From Onchocerca volvulus (Eukaryota > Nematoda > Chromadorea > Rhabditida > Onchocercidae), in contig HG738140.1 of NCBI GenBank assembly GCA_000499405.2, forward strand, positions 3,277,631 through 3,341,630: a stretch of 64,000 nucleotides of DNA, written 5' to 3'. The translations under genes and the position numbers were made by a program. Below, piece after piece: positions 12,547 through 27,500 of this stretch. The number at the start of each line of letters is the position of its first letter. Position 1 is the first letter of the stretch. The notes beneath the pieces are model-generated. The model saw nothing but the letters and a program-made list of their open reading frames with translations, had not been told where the DNA came from and did not search any database.

Positions 12547-15500
12547 AAATAAAATCGCAAATGTATTTTAATCGACTAGCTATCATAAAATGTTCATTTT
12601 CGTTTCATTGAATGAAATATTTCGAAATGAATATTTGAATAATTTTGTCGATTTTCAACAACAAGAAATATAAAAAAGCCGAAAAAAACTTACAATTTTT
12701 TTGAAATAATTTTGAAAAATTGATAATTATTATTTTTCAAATTCACGGAATAGAATATGCTTCCAAAATAATCGCAAACTATGATTATTCAAATGTACCG
12801 AACATGTTCAAGAAATCGTAAGCTGATTTCAAACATATAAAATTCGTTTTAAAAAAAAAAAAACCGTTTAATGGTGATGATTCATTGAAACCACGTTTCA
12901 AAGGATTTTTTTTTTTCATTACTTTTTATCATTTTGCAAATTCATCAGTTCTAAAATATTTTCAAAAAAGTAAGAAACTGGCGATTCATCATTTCTAAAA
13001 TTTATGATATAATCTTTTCTCATCATAAATATTTAGTTTCAAATTCTCATGAACAAAATTATGATAAAATAATAGGTACTAACGAATATATTGCAAATTT
13101 TTAATCAATTAAAAACCGAAAAAACCGGACAAAAATGTCAATTATTATCAAACTATGCATTTTTTATTTCCATCAGATTAACAACATCAAAATTTTTACG
13201 GTTTTTAATTTTTCCGGAAAAAGACGAATATTTGAAGGTAATTAATCAGAAAGCAAATAAGGTGTCTTATAGATTTTTATTATGATAAATGATAAAAATA
13301 ATCATAAAGCAGATTTTTTTTTTTTTTTTAGTCGTCATCGTCAATCTTCGAAATCAATCCAATTAAAAATCGCAAAAATTTTGAGGCGAATATATTTTCG
13401 CATTTTTTGAATTCGTTATTGTAACTAAAAGAAATTTCACTTGTTTGATGATTTTATACTTAATTCCAACGATATATTTTACGTCTAATTTATTCACGTG
13501 AACAAATTTACGTGAGTCAATTTACATACTTCATGAATTGTTTAAAAAAAAAAAAAAACTTTCAGCGGCTTCATGTAAATTCGATGAATATTTGTGTCAA
13601 ATTGACAATTTCTGTTTGCCACGAAGCGTCATTTGTAACGGAAAACGTGATTGTACGGATTTGGCGGATGAAGCAAACTGTAACGTTGCGTCACGTAATA
13701 TTAACAAAAAAATGAAATGGTTAATATCACGACCAACCGTAAGATGTCCGGATGGTTCAATTCCGGAATTTAGCTTGTAAATTATTCCTTTTATTAATAA
13801 CCAATTGAATCCCAAATATTTAATTAAATTTAATTGCTAAAAATTATTCCACCAGTTCGTTCTTCTCAATTTCAAGTTTGCAAATTCGAAAATAATTTGA
13901 AATGAAAAAAACTCTAATTTAAATATATTATTGAAAAATTTTATATGCAATGAATTATAATTATTTTACTTTGAAGAGATATAGAACAAATCAAATTGGA
14001 TTTAATATAATACGATTGAATAATTTGTATTTTAAATTAAGACCTAAAAATATGGAAATTTTGAAACTTAGAAATTTTGTACCTAAAAAAAATATCTGTT
14101 TTTTCAAGCTATATTCAATTCTTTGAAAGAATTTTAAATTTCGAAAATTTTAATCAGTAAGCTAACTTAAATTTTTGATAATTAAAGACTATTATTAATT
14201 TCGCAAATTTTAAGATTATCAAGTTTCAATATTTCAAATTACCAAATTTCAAAAAAAAAAAAAAATTTTCAAGTCTCACTCGGATTTTGTAATAATTAAG
14301 AATTGCTATTAATTTCGATAAGTATAAAATTATTAAATTTCAAAATTTCCGTATTTTTAGTTTTCAATTCAAAATACAAATTATTTAGTCATATTGTAAC
14401 TGATTTGCGAAATTATTTCTGTGCTTTAAAATTTTTTATTAATAAGTATTTTTTTCAAGATTTACTAATTTTTGCCTTCTTTTCCTCCATTTTTTAAAAA
14501 TTTAATTTATGCATCAAAAACTAAATTTTTTTTATTAAAATTTTCACACGATGCTTTTTTGACTTTTATCCTCATCAATTTCTATTGACGGAATAGATTA
14601 TTTTGTCAATTTGAATAACAAATTCTTTTTTTTTTTTTCTCCCAAGCTTTTATGTAAACTTTTCCTGAAACTGAGGAATTTTTCTCTTTCACACTATCAA
14701 TTTATGCTTTTTAAATAAAATTATTTCGAAGGGATAATTATAATTTAGCAATTTTCTTCAACCACTTTTTTTCTTATTTAAGGATTTTTCATTCCTGAAA
14801 TGGCTAAATTATCAAAATTTAAGTATTACCAATAGATTTAATAGTTCAAAAGATATAATTTGCCATCGAAGTTTGCCAAAAAAAATAAATAAATAAGTAA
14901 GTAAATAAAATTTCAGTAAAATTTGTGTAACGAAAAAAAAAATCTTTTTTTTTTCCTTGAAAATTGACCAATAAATTGCTTAATTCTTAGATTTGAACAG
15001 AAAAGCTTAACGATTATACAGCAATAAGTATAATGATAAATAAAATTCATTGATCTTTAAACTTTATTATTTTTTTTTTTTTCAAAAAATCGTTGCAGTT
15101 ATTACTAAAATATCAGTAGTAATTACGAAGATAATATGAAATTTCTTGATAAAAAAGTGATAAATTTGCAAAATAAATTTTAACGATTTAATTCATGAAA
15201 TAAATAAATTTCAATTGATTTTTTTTAAATCCTAAATTAAATAGAAATGCTTAACACTTAATCATAACTAAATATAACGATAAATATGCATTAATCTTTT
15301 AACTTTCCCATTTTGTTTATCAGGAAAATCATATAATTATAATTAAAATATACTATGATAAAAATGCTAAGTTTTCAAAAAATTTTGAAAATTTCATTCA
15401 TTAAATAAATTTTTTTTACTCCCATTCCAATTAACTTTATTACCATCTTATGTTGTAGAAATTAATTATTTTTATATTTTTAAGAAATTTGATTTAAAAA

Positions 15501-18500
15501 ATTCAAGATTAATTAAGGCATGGTTCAACATATTGTTGGAGTAATTTGGTTTGTCCATTTACTACAAAATGTGTAGAAGGAAAATGTTGCAAAACTAATT
15601 GTAAGTTTGTTTTTTTTTTTTTTTTAAATTTGAAATTAAAATTTATCTGGAAATCATTTCATTATGCATTGATTTAAATTTAAATTTTAAACTAAAAAGT
15701 CAGGTGGTTGAAATGATTGTAGAATAAGTTAAAAATTTTACCAATATTTAACAGTAATTTTTAAACTACTAACAAATATTAAACATTTTAAAGTTGTATT
15801 ATTTCAAACAAATCTAAATTGATTACAATTAATGATTATTGATCATGTTAGTAATAATCAATTCAAAATTGTGACCGATGTGATAATTAGGTGATAAATA
15901 TATTGATAATAATTTGTATGATAATTACTGATTAAATTATTTATTACAATTTATCATTGATAATACCTCAATCAGTCATTGTAAATAATAAAATTTTATC
16001 ACCGCAATTAGCATAATTTTAATTATTGCGAAAAATAAATGGTACAAAGCAGTAGATTCTTTTAATAAACAACAATGGAGGTAAATTCAATTAATTATTA
16101 TCATTATCATTGTTATCAACAACTGATAATTACTATTTGTAAACACTGCCAACTAAAATAAATTGTGATAAGATTTTTTTAAAAAATGTGAAAAATTTCG
16201 TGCGTAATAATCTTTATTTCTAATTTATAGCTAAAAATCATTTTTGGATTTATTTATGAAACTAAAAAATACGAATACACATGCGTCACGTGTCATAAGG
16301 ACAGACGTACGCTGCATGCCTACTTCTTCTGCATGCATAAGTTTACACATTATGCAAAAAAATAAATTTACATTAATTTTTCAGCTTCAATTAGTATTCG
16401 TCAATGTCCGGAAGCATTCTGGGAATGCGGTAGTGGTGAATGTGTTCCGCTGCAAACACGTTGCGACGGATTGCAAGCGTGCAATGACGGATCAGACGAA
16501 ATGCATTGTGGTTTGAAATTTGTTTTTTTTTTTTTTAAATACTACACAAAGTTCAAAGTTCAAATATGCGCAAATATTGCATATTTGATTTTAGCAAATA
16601 TGATTTGATATTTCAATATCAAATATCGAAATTAATTTTTTAGTATTCATTTTAATCTTTCATCTATAAGATTTAAATTATTTATTTTAATATTTATGTA
16701 ACACTTCATTTCGAGAAAACTTAGCTAAGATAATTATTAGGACTTAATTAGGATTTTTTTACTTAAGACTTAATTTTTGCTCTTAAATTTATTTTTTATT
16801 TACAGAATAAATGCAAAATTCTGGAAGAAATGAAAAATTAGGAGTAAAGATGAGATTTAAACTTATTTTAAACTTAATTATGATATTTATTATAAACAAA
16901 TATTTAAACGCAATTATAATATTTTCGAGCATTAATTTTTATGAATATATTTAAATAAAAATTTACTTTGATACATATAATTAAATTTAAATTTTTACAA
17001 AAAAATTTCATCAATTTTTTAAAAATTGCTTCCAAAGCTAAAATTATCGCATAATTTATAGTTGCTAGCATTAATGAGATAATTAAAAATATTTTTAATT
17101 CCATTAATTTTATATTTTGAATTTGCAATAGAATTAAACAAATGTTGCCAAAATATTACAAGTTTTTGAAAAAAAAAAAGAAATTAAATTTAAATTCTTG
17201 TTCAATACAGCACAGCAAAATTTGGATAAAAAGAAATGAGAAATTTGATTTTTTATTAAGATATTCATTAATATGGTTTCTTTTTTTAAAAAAAAAAAAA
17301 AATTCTCAACTTTTAATTTATAAAAAAAATTTGATCGTTCATTTATTGAAGCCAAGTTTCATTGTAGTATTTTTTCCTTTTTCTTGATTTTCTTCATTAT
17401 ACTTGATTAACTTGATTTCTTTAATTATACCACATCTAATTAAATTAATGAATTAATCTTTTTCATCTTTTCTTTTTCCTAATTTCTTTCTTTAATTTCT
17501 TCCTTTTTTATTTTCATTAATTTATCAATTAACTTTTTTAGAAATATTTTTAGAATCAGTTTTAATTTCTGATAAATTTTGTCGTCGTTCAAGTTCGATA
17601 CAAACTTGTGCATAGAAATATGCTAATATAAGGAGTAAAATAGTTGGAAAACGTAATTCAAGCGTTTCCTCGCAAAATATACGTGTATAAAATATTGAAC
17701 CTACGACATAACCGCCTAAAAAGTAAAAATTCGAATAAAGTCCGGTAACGAATGGTATCACGTGAAGACACGCCAAAATACGTCGAAATGCTGTATCACT
17801 GATATGCTTTTCACGCCATTCTTGTATTCCTTTAATTGCGTAAAATCCTTTTGCGCCATATTCCATAAATAATGCAAGAATATTTAGTGTAATCCAAATC
17901 TACAATTTTTGATTTAAAAAAGAAAAAAACGAAAAAAAAAGAAAAAGTAATTTTCAAAATTAAATTTGCTTTTAAAAATTCAAATCAATATTTTTTTGAC
18001 TATAAAAATAAGAAAAAAGACATGGAAAGAATCTAGTTTTTCAATCAAATTTTACACACTTTAATTCATTTGAATGAAAATGCTGCAAAATAAGAAATTA
18101 TTTTATAAAAATTTATAACGGAATTTTTCAAAAAAAAAAATAATTGAAATTGAAAAAATTTTTAACTTATTTTGCAAAATATGCCTTTTTTTTTTATTTT
18201 GAAAATTCGATATAGTTTAAATTAAAACGTAAAAAATGATACAAAAATTGTGCGACTAATTTTATGCACTTTAAATAAAATAATCAAGATTGGAGAAATT
18301 CCTTTCTTTTCCAAAATATGCCTTTTTTTTCTTTTTTTTTATTTCAAAAAAATCGATTTAATTTAAATTATTAAATGTCGCAAAAACTGTGCGATCAATT
18401 TTATTCATTTAAAATAAAATAACTGAAATTGAAAAAATTCCGATTTTTTCAAAATGTGCCATTTTTCTTATTTTAGAAAATTAATATAGTTTAAACTTAG

Positions 18501-21500
18501 GATGTAAAATGATTCAAAAATTGTACGATCAATTTCAGTATATTTTTTTTGTTTTCTTTGCAAAATTTTTATTAAGTATTCGAAATCTAAAATATTAATT
18601 TGAAAAATTTTCAAATTATTTTCTTTTTTTTTTTGATGGAAACTTATTATTTTAAAAATAAGATTATTAGAACAGTATGAGCGAATATTTTGAATTGTAT
18701 CTGAATAAAATATAAAATAAATCAATTTCGTTTTTTTTTTTTTTTTTTTGGAACTTACCAAATTTGCATACTGTATTCCATGCCATAATAAAACAAAACT
18801 ATACGATACAAGAATACCAAAAATTTTTCGTTGAATGGAAAAAGTTGGCATACAAATTGGAATATAAATGTATGTTTTAAAAAAATTATAAAGTCCACGA
18901 TCAAAATGACGCCAAAGTTTGGAATATAATGTTAAACGATTGAGACAAATTGGACCATCAACTGGTTCCATATTATCAATTAAGGCAAAAAATCGTGGTA
19001 CACCAAATATTACAACATATCGAAGATGAAAAAATATTCCTGAAAATTCGCAAAAAAAAAGACCTAGCGAAAGTTATTCTTTTTTTTTTATTTGCAATTC
19101 GCAAATGAAATATTTTCATTTAATTAAATGAAATTAAAAAAAAAATTTCAATTTAATTTGGATAGATTAAAAAAATCTTAAAAAAAAAAACATTCATATT
19201 TCGTATCTTTAACATCGTTTTATTTCTTTTTTTATATGTACCTATATATTTTGTTAAAATTTTGCTAAATAAAAATTCTAAGCTTTTATTGATATAAACC
19301 TAAAATACACTTGTAAAAAAATGGAATTTAAGAATGAAATCAAATTTAAAAATAGGAAATGAATAATTAGCATTATGGGAAAGGATAGGTTAAAAAGTTT
19401 ATTTTAATATATGATATGCAATATCTGATAAGAAAAAAACATGAAATTATGCTTTGTTTATTTACGTCCTATTATTTTTACGTTACGCAAAGTAACATTG
19501 CGTGCTTTGTTTACTTGTGTTTTTTACGTAACGTTTTACGTCTCAAACATTTTACTTAACGTATAAGTGAATTAAGTTATTTAAGTATGAAAATTGCATT
19601 TTGGGTTTAATATATGCTATCCAATTTGATGCGATCAAATTATGCATTATTTATTTACGTTTTCATAGTATATATCTCTTAAATACATACTTTTAACGAA
19701 TGTTAAACGTAATGTTACGTAAAATACGTAATTTCAAATGCAATGTTAAACGTAGTTTTAACGCATAGGTAATATAAATTTTGATAAGAACGTATGCATA
19801 AATTTTAGAAAGTCAAAGTTCAAATAAAATTTTCGCTTTTTAATGATTTATATTTTTCATTTTATTTTTTTAACGCTTTTTCTAAAATGTAAAAATAGAA
19901 AAAGAAACAAAATTTTAAATAAAGATAATTTGACAAAAATGTTGTAAAAATATAAAATGAAATTTTACAAACATAGGAAGTTTTTTTTTTTTTTAATTTA
20001 AAAAAATTAATAATTAATAGTTTTTCGAAATTTTTTTCGATTAAAATAAGATATATTTATATTTACAGATTATATCTGTGTTAGTTATACATTAGCTTAA
20101 CATATTAATTCAATTAATTATTAGTTCAATATCAAGTATTTTCTAATTCTAATGTTAATTAAATTAAATAGCATTCAAATTGAATAATACCTTTCGAAAT
20201 ATTACTATCAATATATTTTTGTTTCAGTTTGAAATTAATTTAAAAAAAAATTTTAACATTAATTAAAATTTAATAAAACAAACAAATCGTATATTTTTGA
20301 ATGTTACTTTAAGTAAAATACTCAAAAAAAAAAACTTAACAAACAAATGCAAGACAAAAAATTAACTAAAATCTCTGATTTAAAATGAATCCCATTAATT
20401 AATTTTTAATTTAAATAAATCATATTAATTAATTTTCAATTAATTTAAATACAATTTTTAAGTGATAATATTTTCTTGAAAACATACCTAATGCCATTCC
20501 AAGTGAAACAAGTTCATTTTTTGGCATAGCTCTTGCATAATCTGAATCATAAAGAATCCATTCGAAATACATAAAATGTAGCATGAAATGAATGAAAAAC
20601 CACCAAAAACCAATACGTACGGCGAAAAATATAAGTTGTCGCCAATTACGTACTTTCTTGCGACGTTCACGTATTTGACGTTCAAAATCCGGATAAATTA
20701 CGACGAGCGCCGTCATATATGGTGGATAAAACGTGTAAAAAAGCATACGTACGTAACGTTTCAATAACGTATTATCTTCCGGACGTGTTCGTTCATTTTG
20801 TGCTTCCAAATTGTATGATATATAGGAAAGTAAGGTGTAACATAAAAATGAAGCAACTAATAATGGATTTGATGATAAATAATGAGCATATCGTAGTATT
20901 AGATAAAGAACTGGCATTGTACTTATCCATATAACAATTTGACGCCTAAAATTAATTAATTAATTAGACTAATTAATTAAGCATTATTACACTGTAATTA
21001 AAAATACAAGTAATATATTTTGATTAAATATTATTACCTACAATTAAAAATATAAATTATGTATTTTGATCAGAATATTCTTATTTATAATTGAAAAATA
21101 TAAGTTATATATTTTGATTAAATATTATTATCTACAATTATAAAAAAAAGGTTATATTTTAAAAATATAAGTTACGCATTTATAAAATATAATATTCAGA
21201 ATTAATCCTACAACATTATTTTTCCCGCAATTTTTATTTTTTATTTTATTTTTTTTTTTGATGAAACGAAACTTTAATTTGAACTAAAATATTTTTTTAG
21301 TAGATTTTTTTAAATTCAAATTATAGTTATTTATTGGAAGACTATTATCTTGTAAAATTATTGGAATTTTTTTTTGTACTTGAAATTTTGCTTGAAACTA
21401 TTTTTTTTCTGGAAATGATTTTCTGGATTAAAGTGGAAAATATAATATTTTGAATTAACCATGCAGTATTTTTCCAAGAAATTTTATTTTTGAATAAATA

Positions 21501-24500
21501 GGAGGAACTTTAACTTGATTATCGAGTATTTAAATAATTGAATCCGCTTTTTTCTAAATTTAAACTAAAATATAATTTTAGTACAGATTTTTTAGTTCAA
21601 GTAATAATTACTTATTAGAAGAATATTATCTGTAAAATTATTGACAAATTTTTTTACGTACATTTGAAATTACTTTTTTTTTTTTATCCTAAAAATAATT
21701 TTATTGACTTGTGGATACATATGTTAATTGTAAGATAAATTTAAATTTCGAATTATTTTAAAATTATCATTGAATAATTAAAAATTAATGAAGTTTTAAT
21801 TTGCTGATACATTAATTTTTTTCCTTTTTTTTTTGATGACAATTTTAATTGCTAAAATTTTATTCTCATTTAATTCAAACAATTTTGTAAAACCTTTTTT
21901 TTAAAAAAAAGACTTATAAATTATAAACTAATTAATGGAAGTTGGAAATCTAATTAGTATAAATTAAAATCATTAATCTAGTTAGTACAAATTATAAGTC
22001 TAATTAGTAGAAAGATATTTTGCATCTTCGATAAATAAAATGCTTCGATTTTAATTTAAACCAATAATATTTCAAGTTTAATTTAATATCTAAAGAAGTA
22101 ACCAATCAAAACTTTAGATTTTAATCTAATTTAAATCAATAATTTATTAAAACTTTGACTTCATTGAAATCAATAATTAGGATTTCAATCCAATTGAAAT
22201 CACTTATACTTCAAATATATTACTTTTTTGATAAAAAATACTTTTAAGTTTTTCTATTTGCACAAGTTTTTCTTGTTTTTTCACTTCAAGCATTATTTGT
22301 AGTAATCAATAATATTTTAAATATTACTGCTTACTAGAAAAATGAAAAAAAAATGGATTCAAAAAAAATTTCAAAAATTAAGATTAAATCTATTTTTCAA
22401 AAAAAAAAAGACAATTAAACTTTGAAATAAGCTTACCGGATGTAGTAAGCCGCAAGAAAAGTTACAGTACCCTGAACGATTGATAAAAAAACAAGCCATC
22501 TGGTAAATATGAAGGAACTAAAAATGATTGAATAAATTACTGTAATATACTGTAAAATATGATCCGATATAAAATATCCACCAATATTGAAAATAATTGA
22601 ATGTATTGCAAAAAATGGTATGAGCATTAAGCCAATCGGTGACCAAGAGTTCCATTCCCAATTTGATTCATCCTTCAAATTAGATCAATTAATTAATTTC
22701 GATCATTGTAGTATGATGTTTTGAACATTAAGTTAATTAGATTAATTAATTAATTTCGATCATAATAATATGATATTTTGAACATTAAGTTAAGATTAGA
22801 AAATTCATTATTAATTTAGTAATTTTAGTTAGCAAATGATTTTTTGCTGCATTTATTTCTACGATAAATTCGAAATTAATCAATCATTAATTCGAATTAT
22901 TAATTTTTCTCTGTATAATTAATAGATTTGTAATAAATGTTTAGCTTCCTTTAATATTAGGAATATTAATTGGAAACTTTGTAGGCGGTTAATATCGTAG
23001 CATTTATTACATTGTAATTCAGTTTAATTTTTTCGAAATTCTTTTTTTTTTCTTTTTTTTTTTTAAAACTTAGTAATATTAAATTAACATAATTCGATTA
23101 GTTATATCAAATTTAAAAAAAAAAATTAGTAATACTGAGAAAAAAGTACCCCTAGTATAATAATTGATAATCATATCATGTTAAATTAAATTTAAATCTT
23201 TTATATTAAACTAAACCTTTTCCAAATTTCAAAAAACTAAATCTTCTTAATTAAATTAAATCTTTTCAAATTATTATTCTTTTTAAATAAAAATCGATAA
23301 TATTAGATTAATATAATTCGATTCAACTTTATTAGTATAGTGTAATTATCTTTAGAAATATGAGTTAAAAAAAAACTTTTTTCATAAAGTATTATTAATT
23401 AAAAAATTTGAAGAAAAAAAAAACGAAAATAAAATAAGTCTAAGATATTTTTATTAAATATATTTCTTGATAAGATTTTTGTTCAAATAAATTAAGTGAA
23501 TAACAATCAAATTAATGGATGCGAACCAGATATCGTTCACCAATTAGTGGTAATCGATTAATTCGAATTGGATGCCAATATTGAAATTCGTATTTATTAC
23601 TGGCAATTAGCACCTGGCACCATGCATATATCATCGTAGAGATAAAGATAAGATAACAAAAGTTAAGTTCAATTTTCGGTAATGCTGGATATTCGAAAAG
23701 TATTCGTCGATTTGTTTTTGTTGTTTTTGTTGTTGTCATTTTTGATTGAGTAGTGACAGTCGTATTGATCTGATAATTTATATTTTTCGTTCTTTCCTTA
23801 AATTATTTCATCTCTTCCTTTTTTTTTCGTCATAATAATATTTTTTGATCAAATTAATTCATATATTTTAGCATTTTGATCATAAATCTATTACTTACTA
23901 ATTTAATTGTATTTTAAATCTAATAAACAAGAAAATTTTATTCGAATAGATGAAAGAAATTAGCAAACAAAAGTTTAAATTTAATCTAATAAGCATAAAT
24001 TTGGTATTTTAGTCATAAATCTGTATCATTTATTTATGTCTTAAATTTAATAAATAAATAAGTTCTATTCGAATCAACAGAAGAAATTGGTAAAATAAAG
24101 GTTTAATTGTAATCGAGTAAGTACAAATTTAGCAATTTTTGATCATAAATCCATCATTTTTTCGATTTAAGGTTTAAATAAAACAATAAATTTTAATCTA
24201 ATAGACAAAAAAAAAGTCAATTAAATGAAAATCTAAATTTAATCTAATAAATACAAAAAAAAACACAATTTTAAAAACCAAAAAAAAAATGAAATTGATC
24301 TATTCAAGAAATAAACATTTATTAGGCCTATCTAGAAATAATAACAACTAATTATCAAACAAATAATTATCAAAATTTCACTTAAAATTTTCCTACTATT
24401 ACTATTTTCTTTAATTTAATTACTTAATTTATAAGAAGAAACTAGGAAACAATCAATAATTCATAAATATTGATAAGGAAAGAACTAATTATCAAAATTT

Positions 24501-27500
24501 CACTTAAAATTTTCCCGCTATTACTATTTTTTTTTTTTTTATTTAATTACTTGAGTTGTATGAAGAAATTGGGAAACAATCAATAATTCATGACTAATAA
24601 TAGGAAAAGATTATTATTTTTAATTTAATTTAATTATTTAAATTATAGGTTAAAAAAAATGAGAAGCAGCCAGTAATTCATGAATATAAGATTGAAAAAA
24701 AGAACGTGACTTAGAAATTTTATAAAAAAGAAAAGCATAAAATTTTGTTGAATTTGTACTAGAAATTTAGCAGTAAAATGATGGGCAAAATTTCGTATTG
24801 CACATTACAAATATAATAGTTTCGTTGAATTGAAAAATTTTTCAAAATTAGGACAATTGTTCAACTTGCTCCATCCATCTTTTATTGTTGTCATCTCATC
24901 ATTTGACATTCATTCATTCATTCATTCATTCATTCATTCAGGGGGAGGATATTTTCAAAAAGGGGTTTTATAAAATTTATCTATCGGGAAAAAGAAATTC
25001 AATCAATCAATAAAAATGACCATTTCTTTGTTTGTTCTATTTCATTCGATGCATCATCATCTTCAAATATTATGAAATTTTACAAATTCTTCGAATTATT
25101 TACAAAATTAATCGAAATGAGACCAGAAATATGAATTTGCAGCTAACAAAGTTAAGATGATATTAATATTTGAAAAGAAAGAAAAAAAAGAAATCAATTA
25201 ATGGATTAAGAAAGAATTTTGAATAAATTTCAACAATTTTTGCGAAATAAAACTGAGGCCGAAGATAAGAAGAAGATTTTGAAGTTCAATGAGCCATTTT
25301 GTGTATATGTTTGCAATAATTGCACAAAAAAAAAGTTTTATAATTGAAAAAATTTTCACATCAAAAATTTTTTTTACGTGAATTCCAAAAAAAAATTTTT
25401 TTTTTTGTAATTTCGAAATTTTTTTTCAGCAAAAATTTTACAAATTATTTTTGTTCACAATTTTCTTTTAATCAAAAGCTATTAATAATTATTTATTATT
25501 TAGTTCTACAAATATATTAATTGAATCAGAATAAATAATCAAAAAATCATTCAATTGTAACTGGAAAACTTAATTATAATAACATGAATAATGTAAGCTA
25601 TTTGCATTTGTAATCTTTTTTTGTATTCTTCGGGAATAATTTTTGGATAAATAAATGAATCCGAATTTTCTAAAATATATGGTGAAATATTTTTTAAATC
25701 TAAACTTAATTTTTCGTATTTTTTTCATCCATCTGTAATGTAATAAAATTCGATTAAATTACTGATAATGAATTAATTTGAAAAAATATTGATAAGATTA
25801 AGCCATATACATCTTTTAATTCATCAGACAACAGGCGGATTAAAAGTGGAATATTTAAACAATATTGACAATATTATTTGCATTATTATATTGATATGTA
25901 TTGAATTTATTAATCAAAACAATGGTTGCAAATAGAATAATTGAATTGAAATACTGGAATTTAATTAAACTTTCTTTTTATAAGCTATAATCATATATCA
26001 TATTAATAAATTAGTATTTTTTAACATTTCATCATTCATTATACTTTCAAATTTGAAATGAATTTATTTTTTTTGATAATTAAAATTTGATATCATTATA
26101 TATTACTATAATCTTTCTAATAAATTAATGCTTCTAACTATTTCGTTGTTACTTTTTTTTTCAATCCAATTTTTTTTTAAATTTTTAATTGAATTTTTCC
26201 TAAATATAAATGATTTCATTAAAAATTTTGTCTGAATTTATTTCCTTCAAGTATTATTTTTCCGTTTATTCTCTGACAAAATTCACAAACGGATAATTTT
26301 TAATACGTTTAATTAAAATTATAATCTAATTTAAGTTGCATAATGTAAAACTAATTTAGGTAAATCTTCAAACCGAAAAATTATTCCGATGAAATTATTT
26401 TCAAACGTAGCTTTATTAGTTTTAAATATCATTTCATTATCATTGCCTATCACAAGTGATTATATTTACATAAAGTTGAAGGAAAAAATAATGAATATAA
26501 CAAAAAACATTTTTTATATCAAAATTTACGGTTTAAATTACTCAACTTTTATTGTAAGCTTTTATTTCAAACGTAAAATTTTTGATTTTTAGTGCTATTG
26601 ATCAAGCATGTATCTACCATTTAAAAAAAATTAATTCAAACTTTTAATTAGATATAAAAATAAAACAAAGATAATAATTTTTTTGTCTTCAAATTTTAAC
26701 AGTATTTTACTTTTCTCTTTTTTTTTTATTTTAATGATTTTTATAGAATGTAGAGAATTTTTTGGAGAATTTAAAGTTATTACATCTATAATTATTTTAA
26801 TTTTTAAGCAAACAACAATGCTAAACATTTGAAAATTTTTATTTACGATTTTTATCTGTAGCTAAAGAATTTCGCTGATATTAATTGCAAATAAACGATT
26901 AAATGTTATCAGTTAGATTAATTTTTAATCTTTCTCAAAACTTTTTGGCAAAATATATCACGCTGTAAATTGCGAAAAATTTTTTCGCTAATTTTAGGTA
27001 GTGAAAAACGATCCGTTGCGGAAAATTGCGGCGCAAAATATTACACGTGTGATTCTGGCGATTGTATTCCACGTGAAAAAGCTTGCGATCGACATTACGA
27101 TTGTTCAGATGGCAGTGATGAAATGAAATGTGGTAAGTTTTAATTTTAAAACTTTAGCGGAGAAAGATAAATAATGTTAAATGTTAGGAAAAGATTAAAA
27201 ATTAGCATACTTATATATATTAATTATTACTTTTTTATTAAAACTAATAATTAAAATCACAAAAAAAGAATTAAAAACATTAGGAGAAAAATAGAAAATT
27301 ATACGATGTTTTTAAAAAACAAAAAATTGTGCGATGAAAAAAAACGAATAAAATTCATACGAAAAAAAACAAATAAAAATCATACCTTTCATTGTATAAC
27401 AAATAGCAATTAAAGATAATAATGATTATAAAATCATTTTTTTTATTATTATGAAAAAGTAATTGAAAAATTATCATAATTAATTATACTAAATGCCTAA

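Larger units (their letters stand above)
23740..26997. other. Upstream of the HHAT-like gene; remainder of SEA-LDLa intron 9
   Basis: This stretch should carry the HHAT-like promoter. It has an (ATTC)n microsatellite at about 24907-24940 and repeated segments near 24360-24600 (AATTATCAAAATTTCAC twice). An open segment with a signal-peptide-like start occurs at 26389-26553 and is listed separately. Confidence 0.5.

Noticed and set aside
16244..16384. Upstream extension of the LDLa 3 exon from an ATG at 16244
   Set aside because: The frame differs from the LDLa frame, and the TTTTTCAG acceptor at 16384 with phase 1 explains the exon start.
18468..18758. Extension of the HHAT-like exon past 18759 into a Lys/Ile/Tyr-rich tail
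   Set aside because: A consensus GTAAGT donor at 18758 and phase agreement with the next family-matching exon show that this is intron.
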